Below, one piece after another: positions 57,068 to 64,000 of a stretch of DNA of 64,000 nucleotides. The position numbers were made by a program, and so were the translations under genes. How positions within the stretch are numbered: position 1 is the stretch's first letter; each line of letters begins with the position of its first letter. Under the pieces are notes generated by a model that did no database searches, was not told the DNA's origin, and saw only the letters and a program-made list of their open reading frames with translations. Origin of the DNA: a virus; IMG/VR virus record IMGVR_UViG_3300046804_003518, positions 62,001 through 126,000 of that record, one strand, 5' to 3'.

Positions 57068-58083
57068 TTCAAGATGATCCCAAGTTAGACTATAGTGATG
57101 TTCTAATCGTTCCGAAGTTTTCTGATATTGATAGTAGGTCCAAGGTAGTAGTAGACTATAATCCTATCATTGCATCTAACATGGATGGTGTTGGCACATT
57201 CTCTATGGCAAGGGCCATGTACTTACATGGCGCCCACACTGCTATCGTCAAGCACTACACTCTTGACCAGTGGATTCAATTCATTAACGAATGCCTGAAT
57301 GAGGATCACGTTGGCCCTCTTGAGCATTCCTATATCTCTACTGGTATTAGTAAGGATGACTATAACCTAACAACCTCTATCATTAAAGAGATTAAGCAAC
57401 GAACTGGCCTTGTAGCTAATATTTGTGTTGATGTTGCTAACGGCTATATGGAACAGTTCTATGACTTTGTTGCTAGGCTAAGGGATGTGAATCCATATAG
57501 TACAATTATGGCTGGTAGCGTTGTTACACCAAAGGCCGTAACAAGACTAGAGCAAGCTGGTGCCAACTTAATTAAAGTTGGTATTGGTTCTGGCGCCGTC
57601 TGTACAACTCGTATTAAGACAGGTATTGGGTATCCTCAGCTGAGTGCTGTTATGGAGTGTGCCGAGGCTTGTGTTAAGTCTGATATTGTTGCTGATGGTG
57701 GTATCACAAACCCAGGCGATGTCTGTAAGGCAATTGGTGCTGGCGCTAAGTATGTCAAACTTGGTTCTATGCTAGCAGGACACGATGAAGGTGAGCAGCC
57801 TATCATTAATAACAAAGTTGTCTTCTATGGTATGAGTTCTAGAACAGCTCAGGTTAAGCATAAGGGTGAGCTTGCTGCCTATAGATCTTCTGAAGGTAGA
57901 ACTGTTTCTATTCCATATAAGGGTCCTGTGAAGAACACAATACTTGATATCCTTGGTGGTATTAGATCGTGTTGTGCTTATGTTGGAGCTGATAGAGTAT
58001 CTAAGCTCAGTATGCATACAGAGTTTATTAGGGTCAATAACCAGTACAATAGGTCAATGGAACCACACACAGTATCACTCTAA
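57064..58083 (+). CDS. GMP reductase/IMP dehydrogenase family enzyme
   Basis: 339 residues, TIM barrel without the CBS domains of most IMP dehydrogenases, matching GMP reductase length (E. coli GuaC is 347). DPKLDYSDVLIVPKFSDIDS and IIASNMDGVGTFSMARAMY (about 37-55) resemble GuaC closely. The catalytic loop is KVGIGSGAVCTTR (about 173-185) with the thioimidate Cys, and DGGITNPGDV (about 217) binds the nucleotide phosphate. It would turn GMP into IMP, or the reverse, and so adjust guanine nucleotide pools, possibly for the FolE2-dependent deazaguanine pathway. A terminator follows. Confidence 0.88.
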   Translation: MIQDDPKLDYSDVLIVPKFSDIDSRSKVVVDYNPIIASNMDGVGTFSMARAMYLHGAHTAIVKHYTLDQWIQFINECLNEDHVGPLEHSYISTGISKDDYNLTTSIIKEIKQRTGLVANICVDVANGYMEQFYDFVARLRDVNPYSTIMAGSVVTPKAVTRLEQAGANLIKVGIGSGAVCTTRIKTGIGYPQLSAVMECAEACVKSDIVADGGITNPGDVCKAIGAGAKYVKLGSMLAGHDEGEQPIINNKVVFYGMSSRTAQVKHKGELAAYRSSEGRTVSIPYKGPVKNTILDILGGIRSCCAYVGADRVSKLSMHTEFIRVNNQYNRSMEPHTVSL

Positions 58084-58089
58084 ACAAAG

Positions 58090-58107
58090 CCCCCGAAAGG
58101 GGGTTTT
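58090..58107 (+). terminator. Intrinsic terminator after the GMP reductase gene
   Basis: CCCCC (58090-58094), GAAA loop, GGGGG (58099-58103), TTTT. It separates the nucleotide genes from the next unit. A TATAAAGT (58113-58120) and a TATAAT (58123-58128) follow and could be a weak late or early promoter for 58140. Confidence 0.88.
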
Positions 58108-58139
58108 GCATATATAAAGTATTATAATTGGGGAACTAT

Positions 58140-59057
58140 ATGGCTAATCTTAGCGCCAAAGAGATCAGAAAGTATGATTACAGACCTGAAGTCTTTATTA
58201 AAAAGATAAAGGAAAAGTCTCCTTTTGAAATCACTGGTGGCAAGAAAGTTACATTGATTGCTCCAAAAAATTATGAGAAGATTCTGAGATCTGGGACTGC
58301 AGTTCAGCTTAATGAACTACGCTTTGCATCAACGTCTGGAACAGCGTATAAGTTATCTGACTTTGTAAAGACACCTGAGTTTGGTGGCAAGGGAGAAGGA
58401 GCATCTACAGCAAAAGAAGATGCTGCTTTAATGTCCCTAAGAGATCAAATTAAGTCTGCAAAGAAGAAAGAAGGGTCAGCAACTATAAATATAAGAGTAG
58501 GAACTACAACATATGAAGTTGCAGATGCTGCTTCTACACCTGGAACTCCAAAGTCGGATTTCCATTTACTTGATGCTAATGGAAAAGAGATAGTTTGGAT
58601 ATCCCATAAAGATGGAAGCACCGAAAGGGACTTTCAACAATGGGGCGGTATGTCGGAGTCTAAAGAGCCAAAGATATACAGCCATCCTGAGTCTCAACAA
58701 TTTATTAAGGATATGTTGAAGCTGTATCCTAAAGGTCTTCCCAATGCAACAACTGTTGCTAGGAAGATTAAAAATTTCCAGTTAAAAAATATGGCTGTAT
58801 ATGGAAATGAGTTTGGTGGTGAATATAGTAGACAAAATGTGACACTAATGCTTCAAGGTTCAGTTAAGCTAAGTAAGAATGGTAATGTGTATAAGATAAC
58901 AGCAACACATACACATGATAATGGCGAAACAATGAAGGGTGGTTATGAACCAGTGTTCATGGCAATCTATAAAGGTGACAGAAGCGACTTTGGTATCAAG
59001 GGAACAAGAGTCGTTATTGCACCTTACGGATGTAGAAAAATAAAAGGAATGGTTTAA
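58140..59057 (+). CDS. Conserved phage protein, possible PD-(D/E)XK nuclease
   Basis: 305 residues from ATG 58140. The central part shows PKSDFHLLDANGKEIVWISH followed by K (about 136-157), which fits a PD-(D/E)XK nuclease core, where the Asp, Glu and Lys align as metal and catalytic residues. The rest is basic (FIKKIKEKSPFEITGGKKVT). Similar proteins occur in many T4-like cyanophages as hypothetical. It overlaps the next gene by one base. The nuclease call is a structural guess. Confidence 0.6.
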   Translation: MANLSAKEIRKYDYRPEVFIKKIKEKSPFEITGGKKVTLIAPKNYEKILRSGTAVQLNELRFASTSGTAYKLSDFVKTPEFGGKGEGASTAKEDAALMSLRDQIKSAKKKEGSATINIRVGTTTYEVADAASTPGTPKSDFHLLDANGKEIVWISHKDGSTERDFQQWGGMSESKEPKIYSHPESQQFIKDMLKLYPKGLPNATTVARKIKNFQLKNMAVYGNEFGGEYSRQNVTLMLQGSVKLSKNGNVYKITATHTHDNGETMKGGYEPVFMAIYKGDRSDFGIKGTRVVIAPYGCRKIKGMV

Positions 59058-60259
59058 TGAGCTTTATTCAGTACCTAAAAGAAACAGTAGATGATGAAAG
59101 TAAGCTAATCCACCTAAAGCATGTGGGTGAGCATGCTATTGATTCTGGTACCGAAGGTTTCAAGCACGCATTCCACACTCTACAAGATGTCCATGATGCT
59201 ATTCATGGCTCAGCCACATCGCCAACTAAGACAACAATTAAGTATGATGGCTCACCATCCGTAATCTTTGGCCATCATCCAAAGACTGGTAAGTTCTTTG
59301 TTGCGTCAAAGTCTGCCTTTAATAAAGAACCAAAGATCAATTACTCACATGAAGATATTGAGAAGAACCATGGCCATGCACCTGGCTTGGTTGAGAAGCT
59401 AAAGGCTGCGTTTACACATCTTCAAAAGACTGCTCCAAAGAAGGGTGTGTTCCAAGGCGATATCATGTACACCAAAGAGCATGGCTGGAATGCAGCTGGC
59501 TCAAATGATGTTAAGGACCACGGTGGCAAGTATCACTTTACACCTAATACTATTACATATTCTCAAGACAAGAATTCTAAGGAAGGCAAGAAGATTGCCA
59601 AGGCTAAAATTGGCGTCGCAGTCCACACAAAGTATGAAGGGGATGATCTAGAGAACATGAAAGCTCATTATGGCTTTAATGTCCATGATGAGGATAGTGG
59701 GTTTAAGCATCACCCAGATGTCCATCTGCTACCTACCCATGTAGTCCACCCAGCACAACCTCCTAAGTCTACTAAGTTCCAGCATCACATGAAGAAGGCT
59801 GTAGAAGAGTTTGAAGGGGCTACAGAAGAGACTCATAATGCTATTGCAGGCCATAGAGTTAACCTAAAGACATATATCAATAGCACAGTTAGAACTGGTG
59901 CCAAGAGATCAATTAGCGGTTACCTAGCATGGCTGAGAGCCAAACACCAGGGCGAAGTTGAGAAGCTAAAGTCACCAGCTGGTAAGGCAAAAAGACAGCA
60001 AGCCATGGATGAAGACCTAGCCCATGTTCAAAAGAACAAGCACCATTTCCAGCGTATTCTAAATATCCATGACCATCTAGAAAATGCAAAAGATGAATTG
60101 GTCCACCATCTTTCGGCTTTGGAGCACCATGGATATGAGCATTCAATCCACGGTAAGCCTTCAAAACCAGAAGGGTTTGTGGCAATCAGAAACAATAGAC
60201 CAACTAAGCTAGTCCATAGAGCAGACTTCTCGAGGGCTAACTTCTTAAAGGTTCGCTAA
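59057..60259 (+). CDS. Ligase-fold nucleotidyltransferase-like protein
   Basis: 400 residues. TIKYDGSPSVIFG (about 60-72) has the KxDG motif of covalent nucleotidyltransferases (DNA/RNA ligases), with Lys as AMP acceptor. FVASKSAF (about 81), GVFQGDIMYT (about 131), EGFVAIRN (about 373) and TKLVHRADF (about 384) fit motifs III, IIIa, IV and V in the right order. The interior is His/Lys-rich and includes many HH pairs. I recall it as an uncharacterised family (DUF6267-type) in marine T4-like phages. A nick-sealing or capping role is inferred from motifs only. Confidence 0.65.
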   Translation: MSFIQYLKETVDDESKLIHLKHVGEHAIDSGTEGFKHAFHTLQDVHDAIHGSATSPTKTTIKYDGSPSVIFGHHPKTGKFFVASKSAFNKEPKINYSHEDIEKNHGHAPGLVEKLKAAFTHLQKTAPKKGVFQGDIMYTKEHGWNAAGSNDVKDHGGKYHFTPNTITYSQDKNSKEGKKIAKAKIGVAVHTKYEGDDLENMKAHYGFNVHDEDSGFKHHPDVHLLPTHVVHPAQPPKSTKFQHHMKKAVEEFEGATEETHNAIAGHRVNLKTYINSTVRTGAKRSISGYLAWLRAKHQGEVEKLKSPAGKAKRQQAMDEDLAHVQKNKHHFQRILNIHDHLENAKDELVHHLSALEHHGYEHSIHGKPSKPEGFVAIRNNRPTKLVHRADFSRANFLKVR

Positions 60260-61564
60260 ATGGCTCAGTTTAGAAAAGACAGACACGAATACTTACCGGA
60301 TGGCAAGACACTATTTGAAGTAGTGATGCTTGCTGACCAGTATGGCAATCGTATCGGTCCAGCCAACCCATCAGGCGTAGCAGTAGATGCTTTTGGTAGA
60401 GCAAGAGGCTCCCAGCCAGTAACACTATTTGATTCCTTTAACCGCTACGAAGATAACGGTAAGTTCTCCACAGCCAACACTGCCACGGCAACCTATTCTT
60501 ATAGTGCTAACGCTGCTACAATGTCGTTGACTGTGGATACAACATCTGGCGCTAAAGTCCAAAGAGAAACAACAAGAGTGTTTGCCTACCAGCCTGGTAA
60601 GAGCCTGCTGATAATGAATACGTTTGTAATGAATGCTCCTCAAGCAAACCTAGCTCAGAGAATTGGATACTTCAATAATCAGAATGGTGTGTTCTTAGAG
60701 CAAACTGGTACAACAATTAGATTTGGCATCAGATCATATGTTGACGGTACTGTCCAACATGAGTATGCCAACCAGGCTAGCTGGAATATTGATACACTAC
60801 TTGGAGCAGTACCAACATCTCCTTCTCAGACAACATTAGACCTAACAAAGGCTCAGATCTTTTGGTGCGATATCGAGTGGCTAGGTGTTGGTTCGGTAAG
60901 ATGTGGATTTGTAATCAATGGGCAGTTGATTCATTGCCACACATTCCACCATGCTAATGTCAATACCGGCACCTATATGACAACAGCATGTCTTCCAGTA
61001 AGATATGAAATTGAAAATTTAGGTACTACAGCTGCTTCTGCCACACTGAAGCAAATATGCTCGACAGTTATATCAGAAGGTGGCTATGAAGTTATTGGGG
61101 ATCCTAAATCTTACGGACAAGAGCCAACAACACAAAGAGAACTCGCCTCTGCTGGAACTTATTACCCTGTTGTTTCTCTAAGATTGAAGTCAGATAAGCT
61201 AGATGGGATTGCTGTACCAAAAGAAATTTCAATTGCTGCACTAAACCAGGCACTCTATAAATATAAACTAGTAGTTGGAGCAACAATTACTGGTGCAAGT
61301 TGGACATCTGCCGGTAGCGACTCATGTGTAGAATATGACGCCAATAACTCATCTACAATGGCAGGTGGTACAACATTAAAATCTGGTTTGTATAATTCAA
61401 CAAACCAGTCAGCTGCTGGTGTGACATTGGATGGGGATATGTTTAAGTTTCAGTTGGAAAGAAACGGGTTAACAAGTACGCCAACGATACTGACACTTGC
61501 AATGACATCTAGAACGGCAACGAGTAATGTTGTAGCAGCCATAGATTGGCAAGAGTTTACGTAA
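60260..61564 (+). CDS. Probable virion (head fibre or tail) protein
   Basis: 434 residues, Thr/Ser/Ala-rich and beta-strand rich. The N-terminus (FRKDRHEYLPDGKTLFEVVM) and middle domain (RIGYFNNQNGVFLEQTGTTI, IFWCDIEWLGVGSVRCGFVI) resemble a jelly-roll or lectin-like module common in aquatic phage virion proteins. The C-terminal half (LRLKSDKLDGIAVPKEISIA) is typical of the same family in other phages. Role likely structural or receptor binding. No lytic domain is seen. Confidence 0.75.
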   Translation: MAQFRKDRHEYLPDGKTLFEVVMLADQYGNRIGPANPSGVAVDAFGRARGSQPVTLFDSFNRYEDNGKFSTANTATATYSYSANAATMSLTVDTTSGAKVQRETTRVFAYQPGKSLLIMNTFVMNAPQANLAQRIGYFNNQNGVFLEQTGTTIRFGIRSYVDGTVQHEYANQASWNIDTLLGAVPTSPSQTTLDLTKAQIFWCDIEWLGVGSVRCGFVINGQLIHCHTFHHANVNTGTYMTTACLPVRYEIENLGTTAASATLKQICSTVISEGGYEVIGDPKSYGQEPTTQRELASAGTYYPVVSLRLKSDKLDGIAVPKEISIAALNQALYKYKLVVGATITGASWTSAGSDSCVEYDANNSSTMAGGTTLKSGLYNSTNQSAAGVTLDGDMFKFQLERNGLTSTPTILTLAMTSRTATSNVVAAIDWQEFT

Positions 61565-61572
61565 GGGGCTAT

Positions 61573-62070
61573 ATGAAGAATTTTAGTCTTTATACCGAAG
61601 AGTTAAACTTCGAAGAACAAGAAGGTAAAAATATTACCGTGGGTTCCTATGAGACTGAGAACTTTACGCTATGCTTAGGCGCCACAGACGCATTCAATAA
61701 TTTAATGAAAGAAGAGGATGTGGATATGGCTAAAGTAGAAGAAGCAGCAAAGCATGTAGATGAGGCTCTAGCTGTGGAAGCTAAGGCAATTGAAAGAGGC
61801 CATTCCACTCAGAAAGATCTAGAAGATTATGACCACCACGCTACAGCAGCAGAAGAGATTCTAGAAGAACTAGGTGATCTAGATAACCACGAATACTATC
61901 TCCGAGATGTCCATGAACCAAAGCTGGTTGACATGCTAGATGATAAAGAAATCAGTGATGAAGACCTAGAAGATGACGAAGAAGACGATTACGAAGACCT
62001 AGATGAGGACCTAGAAGTAGAGCCATTCTGGGATAACGACGAAGATTATACAGATCTATTTGACAAATAA
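61573..62070 (+). CDS. Highly acidic protein of unknown function
   Basis: 165 residues from ATG 61573 (an in-frame upstream ATG at 61546 lies inside the previous gene). The body is helical and the C-terminal 60 residues are almost all Asp/Glu (SDEDLEDDEEDDYEDLDEDL). Acidic proteins in this part of T4-like genomes can be internal head or scaffold-like proteins, or DNA mimics that inhibit host DNA-binding proteins. Neither is proven. A late promoter follows the gene. Confidence 0.65.
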   Translation: MKNFSLYTEELNFEEQEGKNITVGSYETENFTLCLGATDAFNNLMKEEDVDMAKVEEAAKHVDEALAVEAKAIERGHSTQKDLEDYDHHATAAEEILEELGDLDNHEYYLRDVHEPKLVDMLDDKEISDEDLEDDEEDDYEDLDEDLEVEPFWDNDEDYTDLFDK

Positions 62071-62078
62071 CAAGTTCT

Positions 62079-62086
62079 TATAAATA
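62079..62086 (+). promoter_or_regulatory. T4-type late promoter
   Basis: Perfect TATAAATA, 44 bases before the ATG at 62130, directing a large gene that runs off the window. Confidence 0.82.
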
Positions 62087-62129
62087 TTCCGTACAAGGTT
62101 AGGGTACGCCAACCCCTTGAGGAATATCG

Positions 62130-64000
62130 ATGAAAAAGAGACTCAGTCTACAAGAATTTGTGGTTACGCGCCAAGCTGCAGCAGCTATGGCCAGCCAAGA
62201 TGCAGCAGCCGATTCTGATGCTGCTGATCCAAAAGCAAAAGCTCCAAAAAAGAAAGACGAAAAAAGGGCTAAGGGCACCACTGATACTGGTATGCCTAAG
62301 AATGAGATTGAGCTAAATCCACAGCTCGATACAACCCAAACAATGTATGAAGAGAAAGAAAAGCATGTGGTGTTTGCTTTTGGTAGAATGAACCCACCAA
62401 CTGTTGGCCACGAAAAGCTAGTTGATGCTATTAAGGCACATGCTGAGAAGGTTGGTGGCGAAGCCCATATCTACCTATCCAAGTCTCACGACAAAAAGAA
62501 GAATCCACTAGATTACGAAACAAAGCATGCATTTGCCAAGAAGGCATTTGGTGATGTTGTAAAGCATACGCCAGAAGGCCACTCTAGTATTTTTGGTATT
62601 CTTCAGCATCTTCATAACCAAGGGTTCACCCACGCAACTTTAATTGCTGGTGATGATAGAGTAGAAGATTATAGAAGAATTGCTAACACCTATAATGGTC
62701 CAGGAAAGGATTTCAACTTCAAGAAGATTGAAGTTAAGTCAGCTGGCGCCAGAGATCCAGATGCAGAAGGTGTAGAGGGAATGTCAGCCTCTAAGATGAG
62801 ATCATTGGCATCTGCTGGTAAGCATAAGGAATTTAAAGAAGGTCTACCAAAGAATCTTCAGAAGCACCATAAAGAAGTAATGAATACATTACGCACTGCT
62901 CTCCATGAAGAAGTATCACCAGAAGACTTGATGGAAGTAGTGAGCGTACAATCAAGAATTAAGAAAGCTGCTAAAGCAAGATCAATGAAAAGTCGTCTTG
63001 CATTTGGTAGAAAGAGAGCACTAAGAAGAAAGGCATCAAAGTCTGTCTTGCAAAGAAGAGCTCAAAGAGTAGCTCGTAAGTTTATGAGAGCAAGAATACT
63101 AAGAGGCCAAAAATATTCTAGCCTATCATACGGTGCAAGAGTAGCTCTGGACAAAAGACTAAAGCTAAAATCAAAGTCAGTAAATAGATTAGCTCAAAAA
63201 CTTCTACCAAGAATATCATCAGCTGAGCAAAGAAGAAAGCTAGGAGCTGGCTTTAAGGCACCAAGAGGTCTAGGGGCAGCAGCAGGTGTACCAGGTATCA
63301 GAGAGGCTCTAGATTTAATTATTAGAGAGCAACCATTAGCAACAGCCATCATTCAATCTTTACAAAAGAAATCAAACGAGCATAGTATTCCGTACGAGGT
63401 ACTAGAGACTGTATACTACCGTGGTCTTGCTGATTATGCAGCTGGCCACAGACCAACTCTAACTGCTCAGCAATGGGCATTCAATAGAGTTAATTCCTAT
63501 ATTCACGAAGGTCTAACATACCACACAGCTGATAAAGATTTAGCTGAAGCCGCCATGGATGTTAAGAGAGCACAGAAAGCCGCCCTTCAACTACACAAGA
63601 AAGGCAAGAAGACTGTAGAGGAAGAAAAAGTTACTGGTACCAATTGTGCTAATTGTAAGTGGTGGTGTGAAGAAACAGAGAAGCCAGTTGGCAAAGATGA
63701 ACTCAATGCAAATGGTGGCTTGAAGGCACCAAACAAAGAATACGTTGCAATGTCAAAGAGAGTTGATCTTGTTAGCCTACCAGGTGAAGCAACATCATCC
63801 ATCAAGGCAATGTATGAGCACGAAGAAATCAACGATTGGGTTACCGAGAGAATGTGTTGCGCCAAGTGGGATGCAGTTGGAGTTGTAAGAGACTACAAGG
63901 GTGAGTCTCCTCTAATGGCAGAAGAAGGTGGCGCTGGTTTAATTGGCACACCACAACTAACGGATGTATATAAGAATGCAACTCCTGGCCAGGGCAAGAA
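62130..64000 (+). CDS. Large virion-type protein with HIGH nucleotidyltransferase and Cys-cluster domains (3' truncated)
   Basis: At least 623 residues with no stop before the window end. ATG 62130 follows TGAGGAATATCG and a perfect late promoter. Residues about 78-260 show a nucleotidyltransferase of the HIGH superfamily: VFAFGRMNPPTVGHEKLVDA (about 80), TLIAGDDRVEDYRRI (about 170) and MSASKMRSLA (about 217) like the ISST/S motif. A long Arg/Lys-rich middle (about 270-400) follows, then a helical region and a cysteine group NCANCKWWC (about 506) with RMCCAKWDAVG (about 573) reminiscent of a high-potential iron-sulfur protein. Such multi-domain proteins exist in cyanophages with unclear roles. 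Confidence 0.75.
   Translation, partial: MKKRLSLQEFVVTRQAAAAMASQDAAADSDAADPKAKAPKKKDEKRAKGTTDTGMPKNEIELNPQLDTTQTMYEEKEKHVVFAFGRMNPPTVGHEKLVDAIKAHAEKVGGEAHIYLSKSHDKKKNPLDYETKHAFAKKAFGDVVKHTPEGHSSIFGILQHLHNQGFTHATLIAGDDRVEDYRRIANTYNGPGKDFNFKKIEVKSAGARDPDAEGVEGMSASKMRSLASAGKHKEFKEGLPKNLQKHHKEVMNTLRTALHEEVSPEDLMEVVSVQSRIKKAAKARSMKSRLAFGRKRALRRKASKSVLQRRAQRVARKFMRARILRGQKYSSLSYGARVALDKRLKLKSKSVNRLAQKLLPRISSAEQRRKLGAGFKAPRGLGAAAGVPGIREALDLIIREQPLATAIIQSLQKKSNEHSIPYEVLETVYYRGLADYAAGHRPTLTAQQWAFNRVNSYIHEGLTYHTADKDLAEAAMDVKRAQKAALQLHKKGKKTVEEEKVTGTNCANCKWWCEETEKPVGKDELNANGGLKAPNKEYVAMSKRVDLVSLPGEATSSIKAMYEHEEINDWVTERMCCAKWDAVGVVRDYKGESPLMAEEGGAGLIGTPQLTDVYKNATPGQGK

Noticed and set aside
61256-61263. 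TATAAATA inside the virion protein gene
   Set aside because: It encodes Tyr-Lys-Tyr inside a coding region, and no gene starts soon after, so it is most likely a chance match to the late promoter.

Overview
This window is part of the genome of a T4-like contractile-tailed phage (Straboviridae/cyanomyovirus-style). The supporting evidence is the co-linear T4 core: neck gp13-gp14, sheath stabiliser gp15, terminase gp16-gp17, sheath gp18, tube gp19, portal gp20, protease gp21, scaffold gp22 and capsid gp23, followed by uvsY, uvsW, gp55, gp47, gp46, gp45, gp44, gp62, regA, gp43, uvsX and gp41. The sequence is AT-rich, almost every gene is on the plus strand, genes are tightly packed with ATGA-type overlaps, and T4-type late promoters (TATAAATA) recur. 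Accessory genes (hsp20, cobS/cobT-like, pstS, peptide deformylase, thyX, 2OG-Fe(II) oxygenases) resemble those of marine or freshwater T4-like phages. A porin, a Tat-type leader and a phospholipase/lipid-glycosylation pair point to a Gram-negative, probably proteobacterial, phosphate-limited host. The exact host cannot be fixed from the sequence, and no photosynthesis gene is present.

Layout. 1-15 kb holds the late structural and packaging genes with strong late promoters before gp13, gp18, gp67, gp22 and gp23, ending in a perfect terminator. 15-17.5 kb is a first accessory slot (HAD phosphatase, radical SAM/SPASM enzyme, 2OG oxygenase). 17.5-23.8 kb holds recombination and late-sigma genes. 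23.8-33.1 kb is a second accessory slot: oxygenases, a 7-deazaguanine pathway (QueE, XGPRT-like, QueD, FolE2, a QueD-like paralog, DpdA-like transglycosylase), GIY-YIG and HNH endonucleases, dCTP deaminase, deformylase and a glycosyltransferase. 33.1-36.6 kb holds dsbA, a sulfotransferase, the sliding clamp, its loader and regA. 36.6-45 kb is a third accessory slot: small early genes, an acyl-CoA-ligase-like enzyme, Hsp20, PstS, an outer-membrane porin, a PlcP-like metallophosphoesterase with a GT4 glycosyltransferase, and a Tat-leader protein. 45-51 kb is replication (gp43, uvsX, gp41). 51-58 kb holds the CobT/CobS-like pair, small proteins, ThyX and a GMP reductase/IMPDH homolog. 58-64 kb holds poorly characterised, mostly late genes (ligase-fold nucleotidyltransferase, virion protein, HIGH-type nucleotidyltransferase with a cysteine cluster).

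How the genes work together. The most striking groups are (1) a phosphorus-acquisition cassette, pstS + porin + plcP-like + agt-like, which would import phosphate and replace host phospholipids by glycolipids during infection; (2) a 7-deazaguanine DNA-modification pathway with no QueC visible, so the expected DNA base would be 7-carboxy-7-deazaguanine or a derivative; and (3) a regulatory layer consisting of a palindromic motif with the core TGTAAC..NTTGATT repeated upstream of three early sigma70-type promoters, plus two promoters whose start site lies in a hairpin that also contains the ribosome binding site. All functions are inferred from motifs and gene order read by eye; no database search was run.
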